Shown here in pieces: positions 45,760 to 57,189 of a stretch of DNA of 64,000 nucleotides; within the stretch, counting starts at the first letter, position 1; each line of letters begins with the position of its first letter. The notes beneath the pieces are model-generated. The model worked only from the letters and a program-made list of their open reading frames with translations, made no database searches and was not told the origin of the DNA. The stretch covers positions 310,001 to 374,000 of the forward strand of contig JAFEKR010000009.1 of assembly GCA_019022495.1 (NCBI GenBank), written 5' to 3'. Origin of the DNA: Epichloe hybrida. Its lineage: Eukaryota; Ascomycota; Sordariomycetes; Hypocreales; Clavicipitaceae. The translations under genes and the position numbers were made by a program.

Positions 45760-47522
45760 GTTATTGTTGTCCTCGGCGCAGTCGATTTCTGATCGTGGCG
45801 ATGCATCTCGTTCAAAGCTTTCACGCTCTCAACAGTGAGAGATCCCGACCGTGAAGTAGTCCGACTCGTCGGGGCAGACAGAGAGGAAGAGCGAGTCGGC
45901 ATTATGGGAGGAAAATCCATGGTACGTTGGTCTGACCCATCAGAAACAGAAGTCGACCGATCCCGGCGCGACTGTCGATCAAAAGACAATTCTTCACTAG
46001 AAAATGGGGATCGATCCAAAGGAGAAGAACCGCCGCTTCTTGTTCTCGAATGTCGGCTTGACGAAGACCGCAGAGACGGCTCCCGTGATTTTGATTTATG
46101 AGAAGACCTTCGATCCGGTATCACAACTACAGGAATACCTCCACTCTTCCGCACTTCTCGCCTAGCTCTGCCGCTTACCATGGAGGTAGTGCTTGTCGTA
46201 GAAGTATAGCTATCATGCCTGCGCGCGATCTCGTCCCGCGAGTTTGACAGCGGTGACACTTTGACCGGCGGCGACTCCATGCCTTCAGATGCATTATGTT
46301 GACCACGCGGACTTGACTCTTTCAGCTCTCTGCGCTTACGCACATGGCGTAGAGTCCTCTGTCTTTGAAGGGGGCTGGGACTGTCGACTAATATGGCTTC
46401 TATTACAGTGGACGGTGCGGAGTGGAGAGATAGCCCAGTCGATCGTCGAGGCTGCATTGTTCTTGACGCTTCCGAGCGCAATGCGACGACCCCTGTACGT
46501 CTTCGTTGTGGTGTTGATTGAGGTGACGACTTAGGCGTTGACCTCACGGTAGCGGCTTCCTTGAGCGACATGCTTCGAACGGCTTCGGTCGCATTTGTTG
46601 GAGTGATGACTTTGTCCTCCAACGCTTCGTTCTTGGCTCTATCCAGCTGCGGTTTTCTTGGTGAAACAGATTTTGGTTCGCGCCTACCCACAGAAACCGC
46701 GCTTTGAAGATTATCGTCCCACTCCCTTTCTACGTGTCGCGTTGACCCCCATTCGCCATCAAGTTGAGCTAGTTCACCACGAGTGCGCGGGGTGTAGAAT
46801 TCATCGGAATTTGTCTTAAGACGCTCGAGTGCAAAATCTAAAGCCTGAGGTTGAACAGCCCGGCTCGCTGTGCTGACAGGAAATCGCAGAACCGTCGTTT
46901 GCGAGGGGGTCGAGGAAGCCAGCATGACCGTTTCTGTTGTTGACATGGCAGCTTCATCCTCGGAAGAAATGGGCTCCTCTCTAGCCGTTTTGAAGGATTC
47001 AGTTCGGGAGTCTGTCGTTGCTGTGGCAGTTCGAGGGTAGCCACGATCCAGACCCAAGAAGGGTCGCGGTGCGCGTGCGCGGTTCGCTGGCTGAGGAGGC
47101 GTCTCGTCTGGTGTCGGTGGGCTTCGCTGATCCGGAGGTGTGGCTGGCGGTCGTTTCGAGGAAGCCTGTGGAGTCTGGATTTCAGCATCTGGTGAGTCCG
47201 AACCGGGCGGTTGAGCAGGGTGACTGCCAGACGAGGCGCGGGAGCAATTTGGAGGAGTCGGAGGCAAGTCGGGACCTGTACCTATCCTCCGCGGTCGGTG
47301 TTTCAATGTTCGTGGACTGGACGTTTGAGAAACAAGAGAGCCCGAGGGAACAGCAGTGCCAGTGGCTGCGTCATAGATGACAGGTAGAGCTTGACCATCA
47401 TCCACTGACCGGTCCTTCCCTGGACGAGGCAGAACCTTATGCTTCTTGAACTGCCCATGTGGAAGATGACGACACTCTGTCAGTGTTTCGTGGCCATGCT
47501 CCGAAAGAGTCGGTGCCGTCAT
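44293..47522 (-). CDS. large intrinsically disordered Ser/Arg/Pro-rich protein, function unknown
   Basis: Two long minus-strand frames overlap: one ending at 45306 and one running 45380 to 44293. A plausible intron at 45376-45431 (56 nt, GTGTTA donor, ACAG acceptor, CTGAT branch) joins them in phase, giving 1057 aa. An alternative donor at GTATCC with acceptor at AACAG also fits. The start is set at 47522 (MTAPTLSEHGHETLTECRH), since the frame further upstream lacks an ATG. The protein is mostly disordered with Ser/Arg/Pro-rich stretches, a poly-Ala run (about 45726-45765) and a Cys pair (DCDCSSCRR). The C-terminus is rich in RRSSS and basic (RKWSERRREKRTQELRQMISGP). No enzyme or known fold is recognised. 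I expect homologues only in related fungi. The many RxxS sites suggest kinase regulation. Confidence 0.6.
45726..45765. repeat. GCC/GCG trinucleotide run (poly-Ala coding)
   Basis: The plus strand reads (CCG)n/(CGC)n. On the minus strand it encodes about ten Ala in the disordered protein. Confidence 0.85.
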
Positions 47523-48450
47523 TGTCAGTGCAGGAATGACGGCACTCGGCTTGAGCACGTTCCGAGGAGAGAAGTGATGTGAAGTGAAAGGATGCGAGGT
47601 CAGAGTTGAAAAGATACGATGCCACTTCCTAAAGGTTATTCTGTGGTGGCGGCTGTCTTGAAACTGGGGTCTCTGTGCATTCTGGACACGGATTCGTCGT
47701 TGCCGGCGACGCCATTCAATTGGACAAAGCGCAGGATGTGAAGCAAACAGCTGCAGCACTGCAGCAAGGGCAGCAGGAGAAGGGGGCCAGATTTCCAGTT
47801 TATTAACAAAGCGACTGAGGCCGGGGACAAAGCTATGTGAGCTCCTGAAACATGGAAGCAAGCGAGAGTTGTATGTACGTCAACGTCGATGGGTAAGGGG
47901 GGCAGGGGGCCAGGTTCATGAACAGAAGCCGACGTGGTGAGCACGAATATGGGGCGATGCGACTAGTAAATGATGCTGGACGATGCCGTTGTTGTCGCCG
48001 AAGCGAGACAGGGTCAAGAAGTCTCAGAGAACACAGAAGCGAGCAGACCAACGGACATGGCAGTGAATCGCGGACGAGGCTGCCAGTAATTATCCAGAAT
48101 TGCAGGTGACTTCACTCTGTGCTGCAGCTGGCGTCTGGCCGTCTGGCAGCTGGCAGCTGGCAGCTGGCATCCGGCAGCTGGCATCTGGCGTCCATCTAGT
48201 CCGTACTCCGTACGTTACGGATTACTGGAGTCGTTTGGATAAGCAAAATTGGACTAGGGCTGGGAGATGAGTGGGAACTTGTTTGTTGGACTCGAGAAGA
48301 TACTGCATGTCATTGGCGCTGGCTGGCGGGGTTATCTTGGCTGGCCCTGGCCCTGGCCCGCCCGCCATCCCTCCACCTTGTCCACCACTGCAAGACAGAA
48401 CAGAAATGTTCCCAGCCTTGATTCGGCGCTCCTGCACTGCGCCGAGGGAC
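47523..48450. other. upstream region of the disordered-protein gene
   Basis: No separate gene is supported. The minus-strand frame continues upstream of 47522 without an ATG and likely represents 5' UTR. A GGCAGCT/GGCATCT minisatellite lies at about 48127-48190, and an exact GTACTCCGTAC motif lies at 48203-48213. Confidence 0.5.
48127..48190. repeat. degenerate (CTGGCAG)n minisatellite
   Basis: Seven or more units of CTGGCAG and close variants (CTGGCAT, CCGGCAG) occur in tandem. Confidence 0.8.
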
Positions 48451-48460
48451 CGAGGGAGGG

Positions 48461-48981
48461 TGAATTGCTCGGGGCGCAGCGATTTTTTGCTAGGTGCGCA
48501 GAATACCCCACCCGCCCCGCTTTTTAGGCGGTCAGGCCCGCCGCCATACCCCATAGTACATTTACAGTACAAACGTATGGCAGATTTACTGAACACCAAA
48601 ATCAACAAATTTTTTAACAGGTCTTTTCCCTTTAATTATATCACAACCTACATCGCAATAGATAAAAGAAATTAACGCCGCTGGCAGCGAGGAGCCCCGT
48701 CCTCTCAACAATCGAATACCAATACAAATAACAGGCAAAGAGGAATAATTAAAGGACAGGGCTCTCTTAAGATTAAGGAATTTATTCTTTTAACGCTATT
48801 ACTGCTATTATAGCTAATAAAATGCGCAAGCACATTTTCATTTAATTAAGGGCATTTGCTACCATATGTTTGTACTGTAAATGTACTGTGGCTTGTGGTA
48901 ACGGGGACGCTAGTCCAAAATCGGGGCGTGGTGGGGTATTCTGCGCACCTAGCAAAAAATCGCTGCGCCCCGAGCAATTCA
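48461..48981. mobile_element. non-autonomous Mutator-like element (MITE) with long TIRs and 10-bp TSD
   Basis: The 521-bp element is bounded by identical 10-bp direct repeats CGAGGGAGGG (48451-48460 and 48982-48991). Its ends are inverted repeats of about 125 bp. The outer 52 bases are identical (starting TGAATTGCTC), and similarity continues inward, including a perfectly shared AGTACATTTACAGTACAAAC block. The interior is AT-rich with no transposase. Long TIRs plus a 9-11-bp target duplication fit the Mutator superfamily. Perfect outer TIRs and TSD suggest a fairly recent insertion that escaped RIP. It lies between genes and disrupts none. Confidence 0.88.
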
Positions 48982-48991
48982 CGAGGGAGGG

Positions 48992-51521
48992 GCACCCTCA
49001 CCATCCAAATGCGAAATCCTATGCTCGTGCATATGAACCAAAAAGTTGCGTCTCTTATACGAGAGTATGCAAATGCGTACAAATATACCTCTACGCACGC
49101 ACATTTCATTCGCCCACGCACTCGCCTGGATGTAATGAGCTGCAGCTGCAGCCGAGACTGATAGGACGAACTGTGCTTGTAACGATTCATCATTTCGCGC
49201 TGCCCTCTACAGGATTTTCTGCGGGCCAAGACGAATCTGCTAGATTCAGGCAGGAGATACTCGAATAGCCACTGGCACTTCTTGTTCTGGAAGCTCAGCT
49301 CTGTGTGTTCCGTCGGCTCGTCAGCATTACAGACAGCATTCTTGCCGGATGCTCTGGCGTCGAGCCCAGCGCATTATCATAGATGGAATCTTCTTGAATC
49401 CAACGATTCTAGACAAGCTCAGCAAATAAAGCTGCGGTCATCTCTTGGCAATGAACCTTTCTCACCTCCGCCAAGAAGACTGATCAATGCTCGCCGTCAG
49501 GGACAAGCCATGAACGATTTCTGCTCTGCTTTACGCAACAACCTATCGAAAAGAATTGAGATGGGCTCTTTGGGGGTGGGGGTGGGGGGGGGGTTGTAGA
49601 GTCATTGAAATCATCGTCTGTGAAGTTAAGCGACACGCTATCGATGAGCCAGAAAGCTGAATGCTGCAAAGTTGTAGAAAACACCCTCACCCTCTTTTCT
49701 GAGAGTTACTACCTAGTACCGAACCGATATTACGCGAACCGGCAAGTCTCAAATATAGGCACGAACTTACACCAGCCAAAGCCACGGCTCGACCACCGGT
49801 GCCGGTTGCAAGCTTGGACGAATCCTTGAGAAAAGACGAATGTCTAGCCTCAAGAGGAAGAGAAGCCGTCAGCCGTGACCCCGATAGTGGTCTCAAGGCG
49901 TTCTTTGGTCATTTTACAGGGACGAGTTCGGCCACGCAATGCAAGACGACGCAGGGTTTGTGGCACGCAACCTCGTCGGATAAGCAGTTGGATTCGGAGG
50001 TGGCACGAAAGACACAAACAAGAAGTCAATCATTGTCCATCGGCCGCATCCCCGAAGCCAAGGTTCATCCTTTTATGCTGCGGTCGAGTTTTGCCTGGAG
50101 ACTCGCAATCGCTTTGGCTGGCACCGGCACCCATGTGGCTCCCGAGTAGCGACGACGACGCAACAGGCAGCGTGGCATAGAGTATACAATCATGATGTAA
50201 GAGCAGAATAGAAGAACAGTCTTGAATGTGCATGACCTTAGTACGAAACTGATCGATGAAGATTGGTGGACACTGTAGAGGCTACATGAACAAAGAGCTA
50301 GGGAAAAAGCATGTACGGAACTTCTACGGATACGTCAGCAGAAACATGGAGTTTTTTGCATGAATTGAGAAGTTTTCCATCGAAAAAAAGTCCGATGCGC
50401 TCATCATGCTGAGTCGACGAGCGTTAACAACCCACATAGCGCAGATTCGGAGATCAACGGCAGAGCTTCTCCGTGACGTTGCCATCCTTGCACAACAGCA
50501 GCGCCGCCAAGCATCGCGAGAGGCTCATTTCGCAAAACAAATCCTTGGCGCCGATCCTCCGGAGATGCTATCCTTCCCCGCACAGATCGACGGATGAAGG
50601 GCAATGCCCAAACTAATTGTGAAACAGACAGGACGCACGTCATTCAGATCCGCTCTCGCGTTGCGGACTCGGGTCCGCTGATGGCCCTGAATTATCAATA
50701 CCAGCCCACGCCTTTTTACCGAAGAGACTTATTCTTCAGCTTTTGTACGAACATAAATACGGATTACCTCGGAAGATAGACGAAAAGGAGCAACGCAACG
50801 ACGAATAACAGCACACTGTGGTGTCTCGCAGTGAAACACGCGGGCTTGCACAGTACGACTCGCACGGAGCCACCCGGAAGGAAGGCGCCACTTGAGGGGT
50901 GGCATGGAGAAGGAGCGCCTAAAATAAAAGATTTCCCTCTTCATCACTTGTGCTAAGTTGTTGGCTATGACGCGGCCGAGGCCGGAATACAAAGATGTCT
51001 GTTCTTCCCATCCATCTGATCTTGCATTCCTGAGCATGGTCCGGCGCTATCATTGTCGCCAGATTTAGAAGCGCTGTTATCGGGATGAACAGGTAAAACA
51101 GCCACAGGCCTCTACAAGTCGTTTTGGGGAAAGCGGGTGATGCCACCGTGGATATTTTGGTTTCGTACGGAGTACAGAGGAGCACTCAAGATGGGATTGA
51201 ACAGGGGGGCTGTACTGACTAGTCGGGCCTTTTTGTCTGGTCAGCAAAAGTCGCCATGCGAGGCAGAATAGGTTGTAATTAGCCAAGCAAACGTTGTCGG
51301 GACCGTCCGTGACCAGAAAAAAAAAAAAAAAAAAACTTCCGTGCTGCGTGGCTGAGTGTCGTCCGTCAACTCCGTACGGACTGTACTCAGGTTGCAGATC
51401 CATCGGGCGGACAAAGTGGCCCTATGACGACAGGCAAACTGGCGCAGCCAACAGCTGGTAGGTAGTATTAGGTGCGTGAGTGTTGGACCGCGAAGCTAGG
51501 GTTCAATGTGATCGCATCTAT
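48992..51521. other. gene-poor stretch between MITE and AT-rich block 2
   Basis: I see no gene I can support in 2.5 kb of normal base composition. Short frames exist. For example, plus 50406-50597 has a Gln/Ala/Arg-rich helix-like sequence, and 49282-49599 is Ser-rich. None shows a domain or consistent splice structure. Features are a G-run near 49577, a poly-A tract near 51318-51336 and GTACGGAGTAC at 51165-51175. Possibly decayed genes at the flank of the repeat block. Confidence 0.45.
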
Positions 51522-51734
51522 TGAGTTGTCTAACCCTATAAGAGGGCAAGGATTACGGTTTAAATACCTAAGTACCTTTACTATTAGTAAGGTACTAATA
51601 TAGTACTAAAATATACTATAAAGTTATAGAGGTCTTAGAAAATAACTAGCTAAGGGTAAACTATTATCTTAGCTAGTTAAGTAATAAGACTATTATATAG
51701 TAAGGGTAGATTATACCTTTATAAGTATAACACA
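51522..51734 (-). mobile_element. Ty1/copia 3' LTR
   Basis: Read on the minus strand, this 213-bp segment starts TGTGTTATAC directly after a polypurine tract (CTCCTAAGGGGG) and ends ACAACTCA, giving the TG...CA termini of an LTR. It closes the copia relic. Host-like sequence resumes beyond 51522. Confidence 0.7.
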
Positions 51735-52083
51735 CCCCCTTAGGAGACCTTATTTAAGGGCTTTTATAATAAATCTAAATTAATAAAATTAGTTAAATTA
51801 ATTTTATAGTGTAAAAAAGTAGTTAATTTATTATAATCTTATTTAAATTAAGGTTATTATATAATACTTATTCTTTAGGTTTTTTACTAAGTATACTAAA
51901 GGGTAGTTATATAAGCCTTAATACTTTATAGAAGCTTATAAAAGCATTTCCTATAAAAGGCTTTATAAGGCTATTAGTAATTATTTCTTTAGTAATAATC
52001 TAGGTAATATTAAAGGTTTCTTTTATAATCTCTTAATAAAGCTAGTAGTAATAAATATCTATATAGTAAAGCTTTATAATAAG
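51735..52083 (-). mobile_element. copia relic, C-terminal RNase H part (distal to hAT insertion)
   Basis: The minus strand reads KLYYIDIYYYQLYQEIIKE (one stop taken as Q), the decayed form of the copia RNase H tail TKLRHVDIH..LRQEV. Then come a few more codons and a polypurine tract before the LTR. It continues the fragment at 61952-64000. Confidence 0.75.
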
Positions 52084-52089
52084 CAGAGC

Positions 52090-52155
52090 ATGTAATGTAA
52101 TGTAATGTAATGTAATGTAGTTTTTGGGGTTTGGATGTAATGTGTAATGTAATGT
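52090..52155. repeat. left subterminal (GTAAT)n array of the hAT
   Basis: Tandem TAATG pentamers just inside the left tip, with a GGGGTTTGG interruption. Similar arrays lie inside the right tip. Confidence 0.85.
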
Positions 52156-52879
52156 TAGGGAAAAAAAGTGGGGTATATTAAGGTCTTATAATATTATATA
52201 GAATTTTCTCTTTAAGATTAATATTAACCTTTTTCTCTTACTATTTTTTTTAAAATTACTATAAATTTTCTAAATTTCTTATATTTTAGATTATTACTTA
52301 TAATTCTAGGTATAGGGTATTATAAGTAAGATAAATACTTAAATTATATTCCTTATTTTTTTTCTATATTTCTAGGTATTATAATACTAATAAACATTTT
52401 TTCTAAGTATTAATATTAATTTATTTAGGATAAGTGTTCTTTTTACTAGAATATACCCTATATATACTTTTAGAAATAATGTTAAATAATATATTATAAA
52501 TTCAAATAATTAGATCAAAAGATTATAAAACATTTCTATAATAGCTTTTATTTTTCTTTATTTAAAACAAAAAACTTAGTCTAATATCTATTTTATTATA
52601 ATTAATATAAAATATTTCTAATATTTATATTTTCTTTTATACTTTTTTTAAATTTATTACTTAAAGATTAATACTTTATTTATAAAGAATTCCTAAAATA
52701 TTAGTAATAAAAGAAAAATATTTATATAATATTAGTAATATAATTTAAAAAAGGCTTTATTTATTATAATAGCTTTTAGGTATAGAAACTTATTATATAA
52801 TATTATATACTATTTTTAAATATAGTATTTAATTATAATAAATTTATAGCTTCTTCTATATTAGGCAATATAAGATATA

Positions 52880-53243
52880 TATAATATAATTAGTATAATA
52901 TAATTAGTATAATATAATTAGTATAATATAATTAGTATAATATAATTAGTATAATATAATTAGTATAATATAATTAGTATAATATAATTAGTATAATATA
53001 ATTAGTATAATATAATTAGTATAATATAATTAGTATAATATAATTAGTATAATATAATTAGTATAATATAATTAGTATAATATAATTAGTATAATATAAT
53101 TAGTATAATATAATTAGTATAATATAATTAGTATAATATAATTAGTATAATATAATTAGTATAATATAATTAGTATAATATAATTAGTATAATATAATTA
53201 GTATAATATAATTAGTATAATATAATTAGTATAATATAATTAG
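52880..53243. repeat. 14-bp satellite, about 26 copies
   Basis: An essentially perfect head-to-tail array of AGTATAATATAATT. It lies within the hAT, left of the transposase. Uniformity despite surrounding decay implies expansion after RIP. Confidence 0.95.
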
Positions 53244-53833
53244 AAAAGACTTACTATACTTAAAATTAATACTTTTTTATATAGAAAATACTTTTTTATA
53301 AATAAAAATCAATTATTTCTTAGTAAAATTCATAGAAAAAGCTATAAATTAGCTAGATTTATATAATTTTAAAGCTATAGGTATACTATTTTAATTTTAT
53401 AAAGTAAATATAAAAAAGTGAGTCTTATGTGGTTCTTATGTGGGTCTTTACTAGTTTCATTAGTCTTATTAGACTATTTAGTCAATTGCGTCATTTATGA
53501 CCTACTTGCTTAGCTAAGTGAAAAATTTTTTAAGGAGGGGTATTCCTTTACTTTCTCTTTTCTTTCTTCTTTTCTCTTTTCTTTTTACCTTAGTGAATCC
53601 AAAAAAAACATTTAGAAAAACCTTTACATAGTTAAGCTAGTTGTGTTTACTCTTGTTTTTATAATCTTTTTACTTTTTAAATAAGTTACAAAACCCCTAA
53701 AAAAAACAAAAATCAGGAAAAATCAGGAAAAATCAGAAAAAATTAGGAGAATTAGGAAAATTATACCTTTGAAAATCTGCAAAATCTACAAAAATCAGAG
53801 AAATCGGAAAAAAAGACCTAGACCCACTTCACT

Positions 53834-56800
53834 ATGGATTCCTCTTTTTGCCCCTTAGATAACGATTCTAATGCTAGTATGCCTAGCCTTTCTAGGCCTA
53901 GCTTACCTTCTAGGCCTAGCTTACCTTCTAGGCCTAGCTAGGCTAGCCTAGCTTTAGGGCCTTCTTAAACAAGTAATCTTCTAGGATTATATGAGAAAAC
54001 CCTTAAAAATTAACAAGATTACGAGTTTTCTTTAAAAGCATATATTTTTACCTATAATTTATTTAATTATTAGTTATCTAATATTAAATATAATAAAGAA
54101 AGGGAAATTATATGCTTTTATACGCAATCTAAATGTAATTTTACGTTTAGAAGCAAAGCAAAGAGATTCTAAGCTTCTAATAGGGTTTAACACTATTGAA
54201 TTAAGCATCTAGAAATTGCTACTTCTAAATCAGAAGAAAAAAAACCTAAAAAGATCATTAGTAAGTCTTTTATTCTATTTTATTCTATTTATTTTAAATT
54301 TTAAATAATTAATTCTATACTAACTATATATCTAGTACCTGAAATTCTAGTAGTATTCACTCTTACTAATTAGTCTTCTTTAACCTCTTTTTTTTTAACA
54401 AAAAGACCTCGAAATCATACTATTTTAGAGGAATTTTCATCTGAAGAAGCAGTTAATCTAGTTATTAAATTTCTACTAGAAAATAACCTTTCTTTTGCTA
54501 TAAATTAATAGTAAATCCTTTAAAAATTTACTAAATTATTATTTTAGGTAAGTTAATTCTTTTCCTATAACTATTATAGTTATTTAAGCTAATTTATATA
54601 GGAATAATAATTTAGCTTCTTTACTTAGTCACCGAACAATAATACATAGAATAAATACTATGTATTATTTATCTAAGCAAAAAATCCTCTAATAAATCCA
54701 ATATTAAATTAAACATTAAGGTTTAATTTCGGTTTAACTAGATATTTGGACTTTGTTTAATTCAAAGTCTTATCTAGGGGTTAATATAAGCTAGCTTAAT
54801 CTAAACTTTAAGCTAGAATATAAGCTAATTAGTAAGTCTTTTAATTAGTATTAATTCTATTATTTACTAATTATTTTACTTATAGGATTTGAATATCTAT
54901 CAAATTTACATATAGGAGCTTATATTTACTAATGCTTTAATAATCTTATTAAAGACTATTACTTAGAGCTAAAGGATATTCTTAGGTAAGTTATTTCTTT
55001 AAATATTATAACTATTATTACACTTTAATTCTAATTTATATATAGTTTTACTAGGGATAATGGTTCTAATAATAATACTTTTATAACTTCTTATATTAAT
55101 AAGAGTTATAATAGTATTAGTATTAAACCATATAATATCCGATGTATAGCTCACGTTCTTAATATCGTAGCTAAGGATATTATTATGAATTTTATTAAAT
55201 CTATGTCTTCTAAGGAAGACTTAGAAAGTTTTAAAAATAGTGAATATCTTCACTATTCTACAGAAGAAACTTCGTATATCTAAGGGAATCCTGATTTTCA
55301 ACAATTTAAATCCTTAGCAAATGGTAAGTAATTAATCTATTATTCTTTACTATTTTTTATCTAATAATGCTAATATTAATTATAGGTATACTAGGAAAGG
55401 TTAAAAGGATTGCTATTCTAATTAAAAATAACCAAGCTTTATATAAAACTTGGTTAAAATGCCTTAGAAAAGCAAAAACATAAGGTAACCTAGCTAAGAA
55501 TTGTAATATTACGAAGATTCCTTTAGGTAAGTCTTTAATTCTTATTATAATTATACCTAATACTAATCTATTATATTTATAGCTAATGAAATAAGGTGGA
55601 ATTTAACCTATAAGATAATTAATACTTCTTTAGAGCTTAAAGAAGCTATTATTCTTCTTAATAGGGAAACTAATATTGCTACCCTTAAGGATGCTATGCT
55701 TACAACACAAGAATAGGCTAATTTAGTAACCTTAAGCAGTATATTAGAGGTTTTTTATGAACTTACTATTATACTTTAAAGCTAGAAGTATAATACTTTA
55801 GGTCTAGTCCCCCTTTTTATTACTAAGATATATGAATATCTTAATAATATAAAAGAGGACTAAAAGGCTTATAATAACTAGGTATTTATCTATTTTACTT
55901 TCTTTTTAATTATATTATACTAACTTATAAAATTAGAAACACGTTTATAATCCTTTTAGTAAGGACTTTATAGCCTCTATAGATATTAGCTTAGAAAAGC
56001 TAGGTAATTATTTCCTATAAGATATAGGAAATAATTACCACTTTTATAAGCCTTATTTATATGCTATGTTATTAGACCCTAGGCTTAATCTTATTACTAT
56101 AAAAGATAAGCTTGGATTACAATTAAGAACAATTAAAAAGTTACTAGATAACTTAGAAAAGGATTATAATTCGTAAGTATAATGTTTATTATTATTATTA
56201 TTCTTATTACTAACTTTAATACTAGGCTTCTTCCTACTTATAAGGAAAATCAGGCTAATTTAGGCCTAGGGCTAGGCTTAGATAATTCAGAGCCAGAAAA
56301 TACCCAATTTCTAGTAGAAATTGGAGGGCCTATTTAGCCTAGAACCTTTTCTAATCCTTAACCTAAGCCTAAGTCTTCTAACCTCTATAAAGGGTTATTC
56401 TTAAATGAGAGAGATAAATCTATTTAAAAAACTTAAAAGAATGAAATCCCTACTTTTACTAACTTAGAACCTAAAGAGGATAAAGTAAGTAAATATTTCT
56501 TCCTATTATATCTTATTATTATACTAATATTATAATAAAGGAAGATATCTTTAAATGGTGGGAAGATAACCAAAAGTCTTTCCCTATTCTAAGTATAATA
56601 GCTAGAAGATATCTAGCTATTCCTGCCACTTCTAGTGTAATAGAAAGCACCTTTAATACTAGTAGGAATATTATTACTAAGCGCCGAACTTCCTTAAAAC
56701 ATTTTACAATTAAGGAACTAATTCTATTAAAGAATTAGGAAAAGGAGGATAATATTGCTACTAAGCAATACTTAGAGCTATATAACTATTATAGCTCTTT

Positions 56801-56950
56801 TTCTGAGGATTTAGATACTATGTCTTCTTTAAAGGAAAAAGAGAAATTAGATAAATCCCAGGATTTATCTAGTTTTTTCTTCAGAAGATATATATTCTAA
56901 CTTAGACTAAGTAAATCTTTAGAAGGGTTTTTTCCTAATTTAGTCTAGTT
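53834..56950 (+). pseudogene. decayed hAT transposase (BED finger to hATC domain)
   Basis: The frame begins ATGGATTCCTC at 53834. It is followed by a Ser/Pro repeat and a BED-like finger (ICFYTQSKCNF, then H-x3/4-H). Further on is RNase-H-fold core sequence, and at 56520-56750 comes an almost undamaged hATC dimerisation region, WWEDNQKSFPILSIIARRYL then AIPATSSVIESTFNTSRNII. Several GTAAGT donors followed by TATAG acceptors (for example near 54545, 54985, 55322 and 55527) indicate multiple introns. Stops occur mainly where CAA/CAG Gln codons would have become TAA/TAG, consistent with RIP. Catalytically dead as it stands. Fewer stops than the gypsy relic, so it may be younger. Confidence 0.8.
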
Positions 56951-56992
56951 TTCCCTTAATAAAGATTTTTATATTATTATAACTACTAGTAT

Positions 56993-57185
56993 AACTATTA
57001 TTATAACTATTATTATAACTATTATTATAACTATTATTATAACTATTATTATAACTATTATTATTACTATTATTATTACTATTACTATTACTATTATTAT
57101 TACTATTATTATTACTATTATTATTACTATTATTATTACTATTATTATTACTATTATTATTACTATTATTATTACTATTATTATT
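56993..57185. repeat. 12-bp (ATTATTATAACT / ATTATTATTACT)n satellite
   Basis: Two successive variants of a 12-bp unit directly after the transposase remnant and directly before the LINE-like fragment. Confidence 0.9.
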
Positions 57186-57189
57186 AGGA

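Noticed and set aside
50404..50643. Small overlapping frames on both strands
   Set aside because: Mutually overlapping, short, without domain or splice evidence.
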